Of a stretch of 26,822 bases of DNA, positions 7,752 through 15,432 are shown in pieces. The first letter of the stretch is position 1. Each line of letters starts with the position of its first letter. The position numbers were made by a program, and so were the translations under genes. The stretch spans positions 1 through 26,822 of the forward strand of contig JBEVNO010000104.1 of assembly GCA_040508085.1 (NCBI GenBank), given 5' to 3'. A model generated the notes under the pieces. That model was not told where the DNA came from, searched no databases, and worked only from the letters and a program-made list of their open reading frames with translations. This DNA is from ZC4RG30 sp040508085 (lineage in GTDB: Bacteria; Pseudomonadota; Gammaproteobacteria; Steroidobacterales; Steroidobacteraceae).

Positions 7752-8792
7752 ATGACCCTGGGTCCCTTGATGGTGGATGTGGCCGGCAAGTTCCTGACGC
7801 CGGAGGATCGCGAGGTGCTGCGTCATCCGCTGATCGGCAGCGTCATCCTCTTCACCCGCAACTATGCCGATCCGGAACAGCTGGCGGCGCTGGTGACAGA
7901 CATCAGGTCGCTGCGGTCGCCGCCGTTGCTGGTGGCTGTGGACCACGAGGGGGGCCGCGTGCAGCGTTTCCGCAACGGCTTCTCGGTGCTGCCGCCAATG
8001 CGCCGGGTGGGGCAGGAGTACGACCTCGATCACCAGCAGGGCCTGGCCATGGCGCGGTCGCTGAACTGGCTCATGGCGGCCGAGTTGCGCTCGCTGGGCA
8101 TCGATTTCTCTTTTGCTCCGTGCGTTGACCTGGACTATGGCGTATCCGAGATCATCGGCGACCGCGCCTTCCACGCAGACGCGGAGATCGTCTCCAAGCT
8201 GGCGCTGGCTGCCATGCAGGGCATGCGCCAGGCCGGCATGGCCGCCACCGCCAAGCATTTTCCGGGCCACGGCGCCGTCGTGGCCGACTCCCACCTGGCG
8301 CTGCCGGTGGACCGCCGCGAACTGGCGGATCTGACGGCCGACCTGCTGCCTTACAGGCGGCTCATTCCCAATGACCTGGCCGCCGTGATGATGGGCCATG
8401 TGCTGTTCCCGGCGGTGGACAGTGTGCCGGCCAGCTTCTCGCGCCGCTGGGTCGCCGAGATCCTGCGCGGTGAGCTCGACTTCCGCGGCGTGGTTTTCGC
8501 CGACGACCTGACCATGGAAGGCGCCAGCGCTATGGGCGGCGTGGTCGAGCGCGCCGAGGCCGCGCTTGCGGCAGGCTGCGATGTCCTGCCCGTCTGCAAC
8601 CGGCGCGCGAGCGTGGTGCAGCTGCTGGATGGACTGAAATCGCACCCGGGTCCCGCCAGCCAGATGCGGGTGCTGCGCATGCGCGGCAAGGAATCCCCCT
8701 CCCGCACCGAGCTGCTCGCCTCCGCTGCATACCGGGAGGGTCGCGAGTGGCTGGCGCGATGCGAGAGGCCGCCTGAGCTGACGCTGACCTGA
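7752..8792 (+). CDS. nagZ: Beta-N-acetylhexosaminidase NagZ
   Basis: Cytoplasmic family GH3 glycosidase that removes N-acetylglucosamine from anhydro-muropeptides in peptidoglycan recycling, generating the signals that feed AmpR-type regulation. The ATG at 7752 gives 346 residues (E. coli 341), starting GPLMVDVAG; AAGGAAG lies about 11 nt upstream. Recognisable motifs are VDHEGGRVQR, AKHFPGHG (about 167-174) and the mobile-loop DSH (Asp179 and His181) that provides the acid/base in this enzyme. The nucleophile motif is ADDLTMEGA, around Asp251. It is the last gene of the run that starts at lepA. A 31-nt gap without an obvious terminator separates it from the PAS/GGDEF gene. Confidence 0.96.
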   Translation: MTLGPLMVDVAGKFLTPEDREVLRHPLIGSVILFTRNYADPEQLAALVTDIRSLRSPPLLVAVDHEGGRVQRFRNGFSVLPPMRRVGQEYDLDHQQGLAMARSLNWLMAAELRSLGIDFSFAPCVDLDYGVSEIIGDRAFHADAEIVSKLALAAMQGMRQAGMAATAKHFPGHGAVVADSHLALPVDRRELADLTADLLPYRRLIPNDLAAVMMGHVLFPAVDSVPASFSRRWVAEILRGELDFRGVVFADDLTMEGASAMGGVVERAEAALAAGCDVLPVCNRRASVVQLLDGLKSHPGPASQMRVLRMRGKESPSRTELLASAAYREGREWLARCERPPELTLT

Positions 8793-8823
8793 TCCAAGCC
8801 GGCAACAACAAGAAGCCATCCCG

Positions 8824-9756
8824 ATGCAGCCACTCGATGCAACCTTCGTCAAACGGGTACTGGACTGCGCCCCCGAGGGCGTCGTCATCTGTGACGCCAC
8901 CACACAGGGTTACCCGGTGGTGTATGTCAATGCAGCGTTCGAGCAGCTGACGGGCTTCGCCGCCGGCGAAGTGGAAGGCCTGAGTCTGCGCATGCTGCAG
9001 GGCACGGATCGCGACCAGGATGGCATCCGCAAAATGCGCGAGGCCCTCTCCAAAGGTGAGGCCTGCCGCGTATTGCTGCGCAACTATCGCAAGAACGGCG
9101 AACTGCTCTGGAACGAGCTGGCATTGCAGCCCATGCGCAGCGAGTCCGGTGAAGTCACCCACTACGTGGGTTTCTACCGCGACGCCACCGGGAGACTGAA
9201 GCAGACCGACAAGGCGCTGGAGTCGGTTCCCAGCTGGCTGCGCGAGGATCGTGTCACGGGTCTTTCCTCGCGGGCCTGGTTCAATGAACTGCTGGCGCGT
9301 GAATGGCGCATCGCGCGCCGCGATGGCCTGCCGCTGACGCTCGCGCTGTTCGATCTCGACGCCCTGGGTGCCTACAACGCCACCTTCGGCAAATCTGCCG
9401 GCGACGCCTGCCTGCGCCGCGTCGGTCACAGCATTGCCAGTGTGTTCCGGCGCGGTTCGGACGTGGTCGGCGTCTGGAACGATGGCTGCATCAGCGTGCT
9501 GGCGGTGCACCGCGAGGGCGCGGGCGTTGGTGGTATCGTCGCGCACGCCGATGCCACGGTGCGCCGCATTGCCGACATGCATATCCACCATCCACGCTCG
9601 CCGCTGCAGAAATTCGTGACGGTGACGGCCAGCATCGCCACGGTGACTCCAATGCGCGATGAAGAGGATGCCACGCGTCTGATTGATGGCGCGCAGCAGG
9701 CACTCAGGATGGGCAAGCTCCAGCAACGCGGCTGCCTGCATCACTCCACGGTCTGA
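8824..9756 (+). CDS. LOV-like PAS plus degenerate GGDEF protein
   Basis: A 310-residue soluble protein. Residues ~10-125 form a PAS domain of the LOV type (VVYVNAAFEQLTGF, GEVEGLSLRMLQG, NYRKNGELLWNELALQPM, VTHYVGFYRDAT). The photoactive Cys of the usual G-x-N-C-R-F-L-Q is Leu55 here, and the flavin-contacting Gln of VGxQ is Tyr118. Residues ~140-300 are a GGDEF fold: FDLDALGAYNATFGKSAGD keeps an Asp, Tyr-Asn and Gly-Asp, but the signature GGDEF reads NDGCI (219-223). Diguanylate cyclase activity is therefore unlikely, and there is no EAL domain. It probably works as a sensor or binding module by protein contact. The start ATG has only a weak ribosome site. It opens the accessory patch between nagZ and csiV. 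Confidence 0.88.
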   Translation: MQPLDATFVKRVLDCAPEGVVICDATTQGYPVVYVNAAFEQLTGFAAGEVEGLSLRMLQGTDRDQDGIRKMREALSKGEACRVLLRNYRKNGELLWNELALQPMRSESGEVTHYVGFYRDATGRLKQTDKALESVPSWLREDRVTGLSSRAWFNELLAREWRIARRDGLPLTLALFDLDALGAYNATFGKSAGDACLRRVGHSIASVFRRGSDVVGVWNDGCISVLAVHREGAGVGGIVAHADATVRRIADMHIHHPRSPLQKFVTVTASIATVTPMRDEEDATRLIDGAQQALRMGKLQQRGCLHHSTV

Positions 9757-9779
9757 GGGCGGGAACAGGGGGGCGGGGC

Positions 9780-10199
9780 GTGAGGCAATCCATACGGTCA
9801 TGGCTCGCGGCTGCCTGGGTGATGGGGGTGGGCTGCGCAAGCGGGCTGGCTGCGGCGCATCACTCGGCAGCCATGTTCGACCAGCAGCAGAAGCAGACGC
9901 TGACCGGCACGGTCCGCCAGTTTCAGTGGAGCAATCCGCACTGCTACATCCAGCTGGTGGTAAGGAACGCGCAGGGCAGGGACGAGGAATGGAGCTTCGA
10001 AATGGGAGCACCGATGTACCTCTACAATCGCGGCTGGCGTCCATCTACCGTCAAAGCGGGGGACCGGCTCAAGGTTACGTTCTCGCCATTGCGCAAGGGC
10101 GGGTTGGGCGGATTGCTGGTGGAGGCCTTGTCCGCCGACGGCAGGCCGCTGGGCAAGCAGGCCGGCCATGCCGGTGGACCTGGGGTGCCGGCACCATGA
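9780..10199 (+). CDS. DUF6152 family exported protein
   Basis: A 139-residue protein of unknown function with the DUF6152 pattern. A Sec signal peptide (about residues 1-26, hydrophobic core LAAAWVMGVGCASGLAAA) is followed directly by HHSAAMFD. Other family marks are TGTVRQFQWSNPHCYIQL, WSFEMGAP, NRGWRPSTVKAGDRLKV and SPLRKGGLGG. If cleavage follows the AAA, the mature protein begins His27-His28. The start is a GTG with a purine-rich AGGGGGG upstream. Its stop overlaps the next gene's ATG (ATGA), so the two are translationally coupled. No enzymatic motif is visible. Periplasmic location is inferred from the signal peptide. Confidence 0.85.
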   Translation: MRQSIRSWLAAAWVMGVGCASGLAAAHHSAAMFDQQQKQTLTGTVRQFQWSNPHCYIQLVVRNAQGRDEEWSFEMGAPMYLYNRGWRPSTVKAGDRLKVTFSPLRKGGLGGLLVEALSADGRPLGKQAGHAGGPGVPAP

Positions 10200-10972
10200 G
10201 TGCTCTGCGCGGAGCCAGGCAGGCTGTGTGCGGCTTGTTCTGGCTGCTGGTGGTTGCCTGTTCGCCGCCGGTCACAGGGCCGGCCACGGAGCTGCCCGCA
10301 GTGCCGGACTGGCATGGCGTCTGGGTGGCTGCCGACACCGATATCGATATTTCCGGCTACCCCGCTGCAGATTCACCCGCCGGCATGGCCATCGACCTGC
10401 TGGACATCGCCAGCGCGCCATGGAACGAGCGGCAACGGGCATGGATGCAGGCCGAGCTGCCCGGGATCTGGGCCGCCGACGCGCGCCGTCGCGCGCAGGG
10501 CTGGGGTTACCCGCTGATGATGGAGGGCGTGGCGCCGATGCAGTTCATCGTCACCCCGCGCGAAACGCTGATCCTGAATTTCTACCGTGACCTGCGCCAT
10601 GTGTACACCGATGGCCGGGCGCTGCCCGCAGCAGAGGATCGCTGGCCCACCCCGTGGGGCGATTCCATCGGGCACTGGGAGGGCGACACGCTGGTGATCG
10701 AAACCGTGTCCGTGCGCAATGGCAGCGTCCTGCCGCTGCCATTGCCGCCCTTGACTCCAGAGGCCCGCTTCAGCGAGCGGTTGCGCCAGACGGGCCCGGA
10801 CACCATGGAGCTTGCCATGACGATCGAGGATCCAGCCGTGCTGACCGGGCCCTGGGAGCTGAAGTTCCTCTACAAGCGTGCCGCGGGCATTGATCGCCTG
10901 ATACACGACATTGCGGACAACGACCGTTCGCAGGTTGATGGCGAAGGCCTCACCATCGCGCCGCCGCGATAG
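10196..10972 (+). CDS. Putative lipoprotein of unknown function, partner of the DUF6152 gene
   Basis: The frame is open far upstream, but the ATG at 10196 overlaps the DUF6152 stop and starts a good lipoprotein signal: MSALRGARQA, a hydrophobic core, then the lipobox VVAC with Cys22. This gives 258 residues. After the Cys a Pro/Thr-rich linker leads to VPDWHGVW. The central part contains PMQFIVTPRETLILNFY, HVYTDGRALP and WGDSIGHWEGDTLVIET. Similar segments occur in uncharacterised exported proteins often found with DUF6152 proteins, from memory and not searched. I recognise no catalytic motif. It ends 2 nt before the convergent csiV stop. A role in the envelope together with the DUF6152 protein is inferred from coupling alone. 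Confidence 0.8.
   Translation: MSALRGARQAVCGLFWLLVVACSPPVTGPATELPAVPDWHGVWVAADTDIDISGYPAADSPAGMAIDLLDIASAPWNERQRAWMQAELPGIWAADARRRAQGWGYPLMMEGVAPMQFIVTPRETLILNFYRDLRHVYTDGRALPAAEDRWPTPWGDSIGHWEGDTLVIETVSVRNGSVLPLPLPPLTPEARFSERLRQTGPDTMELAMTIEDPAVLTGPWELKFLYKRAAGIDRLIHDIADNDRSQVDGEGLTIAPPR
10955..10970. other. GC-rich hairpin at a convergent gene end
   Basis: A perfect 6-bp stem, ATCGCG/CGCGAT, with a 4-nt loop covers the last codons of the lipoprotein gene, immediately before its TAG. The opposing csiV gene stops 5 nt beyond. There is no T-run on either side, so it is not a standard intrinsic terminator. It could slow polymerase or protect 3' ends, or it may be chance in GC-rich code. Confidence 0.3.
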
Positions 10973-10974
10973 GA

Positions 10975-11508
10975 TCAGTTGCCGCCGCTGACCACCGCGA
11001 TCACGCCGACGGCGGGGTGATCGAAATACTGTATCTCGTCGCTCTTCACGCGCCGCACTTCGTTGATGCGGTAACGCTGACCACCGTCGTCGATGGTCAG
11101 GTCGACGCCGAAGTGCAGGTACTGGCCGCGTTCCAGGATGATCTTGCCTTCCACCCCCGCGCCCAGCCCGAGTTGCGAGGCGGAGACGCCGCGCCGCGAG
11201 TTGAACCCGGCCGCGCCCTGCGACCACGTGGCATGGCCCAGCACCCGGTAGCCACCGGCAGCGCGCAGTCGCGCCGCGGCGCCGCCCAGCTTGCCGCTTT
11301 CGAGCAAGGTGGCGGTGACATCGCCGCTGCCGGACACGGCACTGCCGGCGCCGAGTGCGCCGGTGGTCGCGCTGGTGCGGAACACGATGATCTCGACGGT
11401 GTAGCGTGGCGCGGCGTTCTGCGGCAGCGCCGGCAGCGCCACCAGGCACAATGCCGGCAGCAGCGCACCCATGGCGAGACGGCGGACCAGGGACGGCTGT
11501 GAAGTCAT
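10975..11508 (-). CDS. CsiV-like exported protein
   Basis: A 177-residue protein resembling the CsiV family, periplasmic proteins first described in Shewanella as peptidoglycan-binding and required with the lipoprotein activator of a penicillin-binding protein. An N-terminal signal (about residues 1-30) precedes YTVEIIVFR (36-44), the usual family opening. The C-terminus holds RINEVRRVKSDEIQYFDHPAVGVIAVV, the typical ending near a conserved FDHP...GV. The middle is rich in Gly/Ala, and sequence conservation there looks low. It lies 4 nt downstream of mfd on the same strand, an association also seen in other gammaproteobacteria. Its stop faces the stop of the plus-strand lipoprotein gene 2 nt away. 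Confidence 0.75.
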   Translation of the reverse strand: MTSQPSLVRRLAMGALLPALCLVALPALPQNAAPRYTVEIIVFRTSATTGALGAGSAVSGSGDVTATLLESGKLGGAAARLRAAGGYRVLGHATWSQGAAGFNSRRGVSASQLGLGAGVEGKIILERGQYLHFGVDLTIDDGGQRYRINEVRRVKSDEIQYFDHPAVGVIAVVSGGN

Positions 11509-11512
11509 GTGG

Positions 11513-14500
11513 TCATTTTAGCGTGGGTGGGGCATCTGTGCCGAGCAGCTGCGTCAGTAGCGTGGTGGCCAGCTGGTAACGCCCCGCCGGTTCGGCGCCT
11601 CGCGACACGCGCAGCTTCAGCGAGCCCTCCAGGCGGTATTTCGGATCACGCTGGATCAGTCGGATCACCGTGGCCGAGTCGATCTGGTTCTTCTCCTCGA
11701 ACACCACATGGCTGGTCTGCGCCCCCACATCCAGGCGCCGGATGCCGGCGGCGCGGCAGCGCTGGGTGAGCCGGGCCACCTGGAACAGCTGCTGCGCGGC
11801 CTGCGGAAGGGCGCCGAAACGATCGCCCACCTCGGTCTGCAGGTCATCGATGGCGGCGGCATCGGGTGCCGCGGCAATGCGCTTGTACAGCGCCAGCCGG
11901 GTCTGCACATCGCCGACATAGTCGGAAGGCAGCAACGCGGGCAGGTGCAGGCTGACCTCGGTGGTCGCCGCAGGACGTGCATCGGCCGGATCCTCGCCAG
12001 CCTTCAATGCCCGCACCGTGGATTCCAGCATGTCCAGGTACATGGTGAGCCCGACCTCGGACAGCTCGCCACTCTGCGCCTCACCCAGGAACTCACCTGC
12101 GCCGCGGATTTCCAGATCGTGCGTGGCCAGCACGAAGCCTGCGCCCAGCTCCTCCAGCGATTCGATGGCTTCCAGTCGCCGCTGCGCGTCCTGCGTCAGC
12201 GCCTTGCGCGAGGGCACCAGCAGATGGGCGAAGGCGCGGTGATGGGAACGGCCCACACGGCCGCGCAGCTGGTGCAGCTGCGCCAGGCCCAGCCGGTCAG
12301 CATTGTTGATGATGATGGTGTTGGCGGTTGGTACGTCGATGCCGCTCTCGATGATCGTCGTGCACAGCAGCAGGTCGAAGCGCCGGTGGTAGAAATCCAC
12401 CATCAGCTGCTCCAGCTCGCGCTCGCGCATCTGGCCGTGCCCGACGCGGATCTGCGCTTCCGGCACGATCTTGGCGAGATCGGCAGCGATCTTCTCGATG
12501 CCCTGGATCTCGTTGTGGACGAAGTAGATCTGGCCGCCGCGCCGCAGCTCGCGCATCACAGCCTCCCGGATGGCCTGCGTCTGCCACTCCCCGACGGTGG
12601 TGCGGATGGCCACCCGGCCAGCAGGGGGCGTGGTGATCAGCGACAGCTCGCGCAGTCCGCCCATGGCCATGTTCAGCGTGCGCGGAATCGGAGTCGCAGT
12701 GAGTGTCAGTACATGCACCTCGGCGCGCAGCTGCTTGAGCTTTTCCTTGTCGCGCACGCCGAAGCGGTGCTCCTCGTCCACGATGACGAGGCCCAGGTTC
12801 TTGAATTTCGCGTCGGCGTGCAGCAAGCGGTGGGTGGCGACCAGGATGTCGATGCGTCCCTCTGCCAGCTGCGCCAGCAGCTCGCGGCTCTCCTTGGCGG
12901 CACGGAAGCGCGACAGCGATTCGATGCGCACCGGCAGGTCCGCGAAGCGATCGCGGAAGTTGGCCGCGTGCTGCTCGGCCAGCAGCGTGGTGGGCACGAG
13001 CACGGCCACCTGTCTTGCCGCCTGCACCGCGACGAAAGCCGCGCGCATGGCGACCTCTGTCTTGCCGAAGCCCACGTCGCCGCAGACCACGCGATCCATC
13101 GGCCGCTCGCTGCCCAGATCCTTGCGCACGGCTTCGATCGCGTCGTGCTGGTCGGGGGTTTCCTCGAATGGAAACGCCGCCGCGAAGGCGCGGTACTCCG
13201 CCTCGTCGGCCACCAGGGCAGAGCTGCGGCGTGCCTGCCGCTGTGCATACAGCTCCAGCAGCTCGGCGGCGACATCGCGCACCTGTTCACTGGCGCGCCG
13301 GCGTGCCTTGGCCCACTGGTCCGTGCCCAGCTTGTGCAAGGGTGCGGCATCAGGGGCCGCGCCGGTGTAGCGGCTGACCAGGTGCAGCGTCGCCACGGGG
13401 ACATAAATGCGATCCCCGCCCGCATATTCGATGACCAGGAACTCGCTGTCCTGGTCGGCCACCTGCATGGCCTGCAGACCCATGTAGCGGCCGACCCCGT
13501 ATTGCTCATGCACCACCGGTGCGCCCGGCACCAGATCCTGCAGGTCGCGCAGGATGGCGGCGGGATCCAGGCTGCTGCGGCGGCGGCGCCGTTCCTGCTG
13601 CGCGTGGCGGCCGAACAACTCGCCATCCGCCAGCAGCTGCAGCGGCGGGTCGGTGCAGGCCAGCCCGCCCACATCCGGCGCGGTGGTGAGTGCCACCGGC
13701 GCGCTGGAGCTCAGGAACGGCTGCCATCCCGCCACGTTCTCGTAGGGAATCTGTGCCGCGCGCAGCATGTCCTGCAGCAGCTCGCGCCGGCCGGGTGAAT
13801 CCGCCGTGATCAGCGTGCGACCGGCGTACTGGCGCAGCAGCGCCGCCAAAGGCGCGAGCGGCGCTTCGCTGCGCGCATCCAGTACCAGCGCGGGAGCGGG
13901 CACCAGCGCGGCAGCGGGAGCTGCTGGGCTGCCAAGCTCCACCCGCGCAGTGCGGGCGATCTGTTCGCCAACTTCCGCCGGGGGGAAGTACAGTTCCGCC
14001 GGATCGAGCACCGGATGCTCGATGTCATGTCGCAGTTCCTCATGCCGCGCCTTGATGCCATCCCACACCGCCTCAAGGCGGCGCGGCAATCCATCATCGA
14101 CGGCCAGTACCACATTGCGCGGCAGGTAATCGAAGAGGCCGCCCGTCTTCTCGAAGAACAGCGGCAGGTAGAATTCGACACCGGGCGGCGCAATGTTCTG
14201 GCGCAGGCCGCGGTAGATGGACGAGCGCGTGGGATCGCCTTCGAAACGCGTGCGATAGCGGCGGCGGAATTCACGGCAGCTGTCCTCGTCCAGCGGGAAC
14301 TCGCGCGCGGGCAGCAGCTCCAGGCGCTGCAGGCTGTCGAGGGAACGCTGCGTATCGGGATCGAAATGCCGGATGCTGTCAATGGCGTCATCGAAGAGGT
14401 CGATGCGCAGCGGTTGCTCGTAACCCATCGGGAACACATCGAACAACGAGCCGCGCAGCGCGAACTCGCCCGGTGCACCGACCTGCGCCACGAGGCTGTA

Positions 14501-14950
14501 ACCGGCGCGCGCCAGCTGTTCACTCACGCGCGCCATCGAGAACGACTCGCCCACGGCCAGCTGGAAACTGCGGCCGGCGATGTAGTCGGCTGGTGGCAGG
14601 CGCTGCAACAGCGTTTCGGCTGACACCAGCAGCACGCCGCGGCGCATGCCGGGCAGCTGTGACAGGGTCTTCAGGCGTTCGGAGACCAGATCCGGCAGTG
14701 GCGAGAACTGGTCATAGGGCAGCACCTCCCAGTCGGGCAGCTGCAGCACGGGCACGGCACTGCCGGCGAAGAAGGCGAGTGCGCGGCGCAGCTGGTCCAG
14801 GCTGCGGGCATCATCGCCCAGCACCACCCACAGCCGGTCATCCTGTTGTGCGGCAGTGGCAATGGCGAGCGCGCGCGCGCTCATGGGCAGTGCGGGCCAG
14901 GGCTGGCGCTGTGCGGCAGCCGGCAGCGGGAAAATGGGAATGGCGCTCAT
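11513..14950 (-). CDS. mfd: Transcription-repair coupling factor Mfd
   Basis: Large ATP-dependent translocase that removes RNA polymerase stalled at DNA lesions and recruits UvrA. With the ATG at 14950 it has 1145 residues (E. coli 1148). In-frame starts also exist at 14965 (ATG) and 14974 (GTG), none with a clear ribosome site. I chose 14950 because MSAIPIFPLP fits the family start best. The order is a UvrB-like N-terminal module (DWEVLPYDQFSPLPDLVSERL), the RNA polymerase-interaction domain (VVHEQYGVGRYMGLQ, about 480-495), helicase motifs I (GDVGFGKTEVAMRAAF, about 624) and II (DEEH, about 725), III (TLTATPIPRTL), the translocation motif and a C-terminal TRCF domain. Convincing antisense open frames over it are GC-driven shadows. 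Confidence 0.97.
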   Translation of the reverse strand: MSAIPIFPLPAAAQRQPWPALPMSARALAIATAAQQDDRLWVVLGDDARSLDQLRRALAFFAGSAVPVLQLPDWEVLPYDQFSPLPDLVSERLKTLSQLPGMRRGVLLVSAETLLQRLPPADYIAGRSFQLAVGESFSMARVSEQLARAGYSLVAQVGAPGEFALRGSLFDVFPMGYEQPLRIDLFDDAIDSIRHFDPDTQRSLDSLQRLELLPAREFPLDEDSCREFRRRYRTRFEGDPTRSSIYRGLRQNIAPPGVEFYLPLFFEKTGGLFDYLPRNVVLAVDDGLPRRLEAVWDGIKARHEELRHDIEHPVLDPAELYFPPAEVGEQIARTARVELGSPAAPAAALVPAPALVLDARSEAPLAPLAALLRQYAGRTLITADSPGRRELLQDMLRAAQIPYENVAGWQPFLSSSAPVALTTAPDVGGLACTDPPLQLLADGELFGRHAQQERRRRRSSLDPAAILRDLQDLVPGAPVVHEQYGVGRYMGLQAMQVADQDSEFLVIEYAGGDRIYVPVATLHLVSRYTGAAPDAAPLHKLGTDQWAKARRRASEQVRDVAAELLELYAQRQARRSSALVADEAEYRAFAAAFPFEETPDQHDAIEAVRKDLGSERPMDRVVCGDVGFGKTEVAMRAAFVAVQAARQVAVLVPTTLLAEQHAANFRDRFADLPVRIESLSRFRAAKESRELLAQLAEGRIDILVATHRLLHADAKFKNLGLVIVDEEHRFGVRDKEKLKQLRAEVHVLTLTATPIPRTLNMAMGGLRELSLITTPPAGRVAIRTTVGEWQTQAIREAVMRELRRGGQIYFVHNEIQGIEKIAADLAKIVPEAQIRVGHGQMRERELEQLMVDFYHRRFDLLLCTTIIESGIDVPTANTIIINNADRLGLAQLHQLRGRVGRSHHRAFAHLLVPSRKALTQDAQRRLEAIESLEELGAGFVLATHDLEIRGAGEFLGEAQSGELSEVGLTMYLDMLESTVRALKAGEDPADARPAATTEVSLHLPALLPSDYVGDVQTRLALYKRIAAAPDAAAIDDLQTEVGDRFGALPQAAQQLFQVARLTQRCRAAGIRRLDVGAQTSHVVFEEKNQIDSATVIRLIQRDPKYRLEGSLKLRVSRGAEPAGRYQLATTLLTQLLGTDAPPTLK

Positions 14951-15004
14951 GGGGCCGCGCAGCATAGCGGCCACAGGCTGCGCGTGCAGCTCCGGCAGCA
15001 GGGA

Positions 15005-15317
15005 TCAGGCGGGCGGCGGCTCAGCCGGCCGGGGCGGGTGCTGGTGCCGCGGCTTCAACCGCGTGCACCACATGCTGGTATTCGAAGTAGACGCTGAAGT
15101 TCTCGTAATCCCAGCGGGTGATCGGGGGTTGCCCGATCGCTGCGTGCCGCGCGCGCGGCGCACCGAAGCGTGCCTCCACCGCGGCCATGGAGGAGCCGCG
15201 CCTGGGCAGCTCGATCGATGCCGGCCGGACTTCAACCGTGCCATCGGCCACCACCAGCACATCGGCGGAAAGTGGAGCGGCGGCCAGAATCAGCAGTAGT
15301 GCCAGCGGGAGCTTCAT
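15005..15317 (-). CDS. Small exported protein, possibly BamE/SmpA-like fold
   Basis: A 98-residue protein with a clear Sec signal peptide (MKLPLALLLILAAAPLSA, cleavage likely before DVLVV). The frame is open further upstream, but the ATG at 15317 is the only start that gives a proper signal sequence. The mature part has PRRGSSMAAVEARFGAP, then PPITRWDYENFSVYFE and HVVHAV. The succession of a Gly-rich turn plus helix (G-S-S-M-x-x-V-E-x-x-F-G-x-P) and a strand with aromatic residues recalls SmpA/BamE-type domains, but this is a resemblance only. There is no lipobox. The gene sits upstream of mfd on the same strand (54-nt gap) and is divergent from lolC. A candidate -10 box lies only 6 nt upstream of its start. 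Confidence 0.78.
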
Positions 15318-15323
15318 GGCCCG

Positions 15324-15352
15324 ACTATAGCGCGCCGTGCGGCCCGTGAGAC
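15324..15352 (-). promoter_or_regulatory. Candidate promoter for the small exported protein, possibly leaderless
   Basis: On the minus strand TATAGT (15329-15324) matches the -10 consensus at five of six positions. A weak -35, GTCTCA (15352-15347), lies 17 nt upstream. The -10 ends 6 nt before the ATG, so transcription would begin at or next to the start codon, and no ribosome site could be included. Confidence 0.4.
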
Positions 15353-15392
15353 CACCAGGGCGGTCTGCAGGGCGCCAAAACCGTGAATTGCG

Positions 15393-15421
15393 TCGCCAAA
15401 TCGCGGGCCCCGTGCTTGAAT
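15393..15421 (+). promoter_or_regulatory. Candidate extended -10 promoter for lolCED
   Basis: TCGCCA (15393-15398) and TTGAAT (15416-15421) are separated by 17 nt and each match consensus at four of six positions. TGC directly before TTGAAT supplies an extended -10 element. The lolC ATG is at 15433, so the predicted leader is only about 5 nt. No Shine-Dalgarno sequence is seen before the ATG. Confidence 0.35.
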
Positions 15422-15432
15422 GCCGGGCTCGC

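Noticed and set aside
8824..9198. Calling the PAS domain a working blue-light LOV photoreceptor
   Set aside because: The Cys needed for the flavin adduct and the signalling Gln are both replaced, so normal LOV photochemistry is not expected.
8530..10044. A 504-codon minus-strand open frame over nagZ, the PAS/GGDEF gene and the DUF6152 gene
   Set aside because: It crosses three genes with clear domains, has no recognisable motif and starts within coding sequence of another gene.
11708..13798. A 696-codon open frame on the plus strand
   Set aside because: It lies antisense to mfd, whose motifs are complete and in order. The antisense frame has low-complexity His/Gln/Leu-rich content and no domain, a GC-driven shadow.
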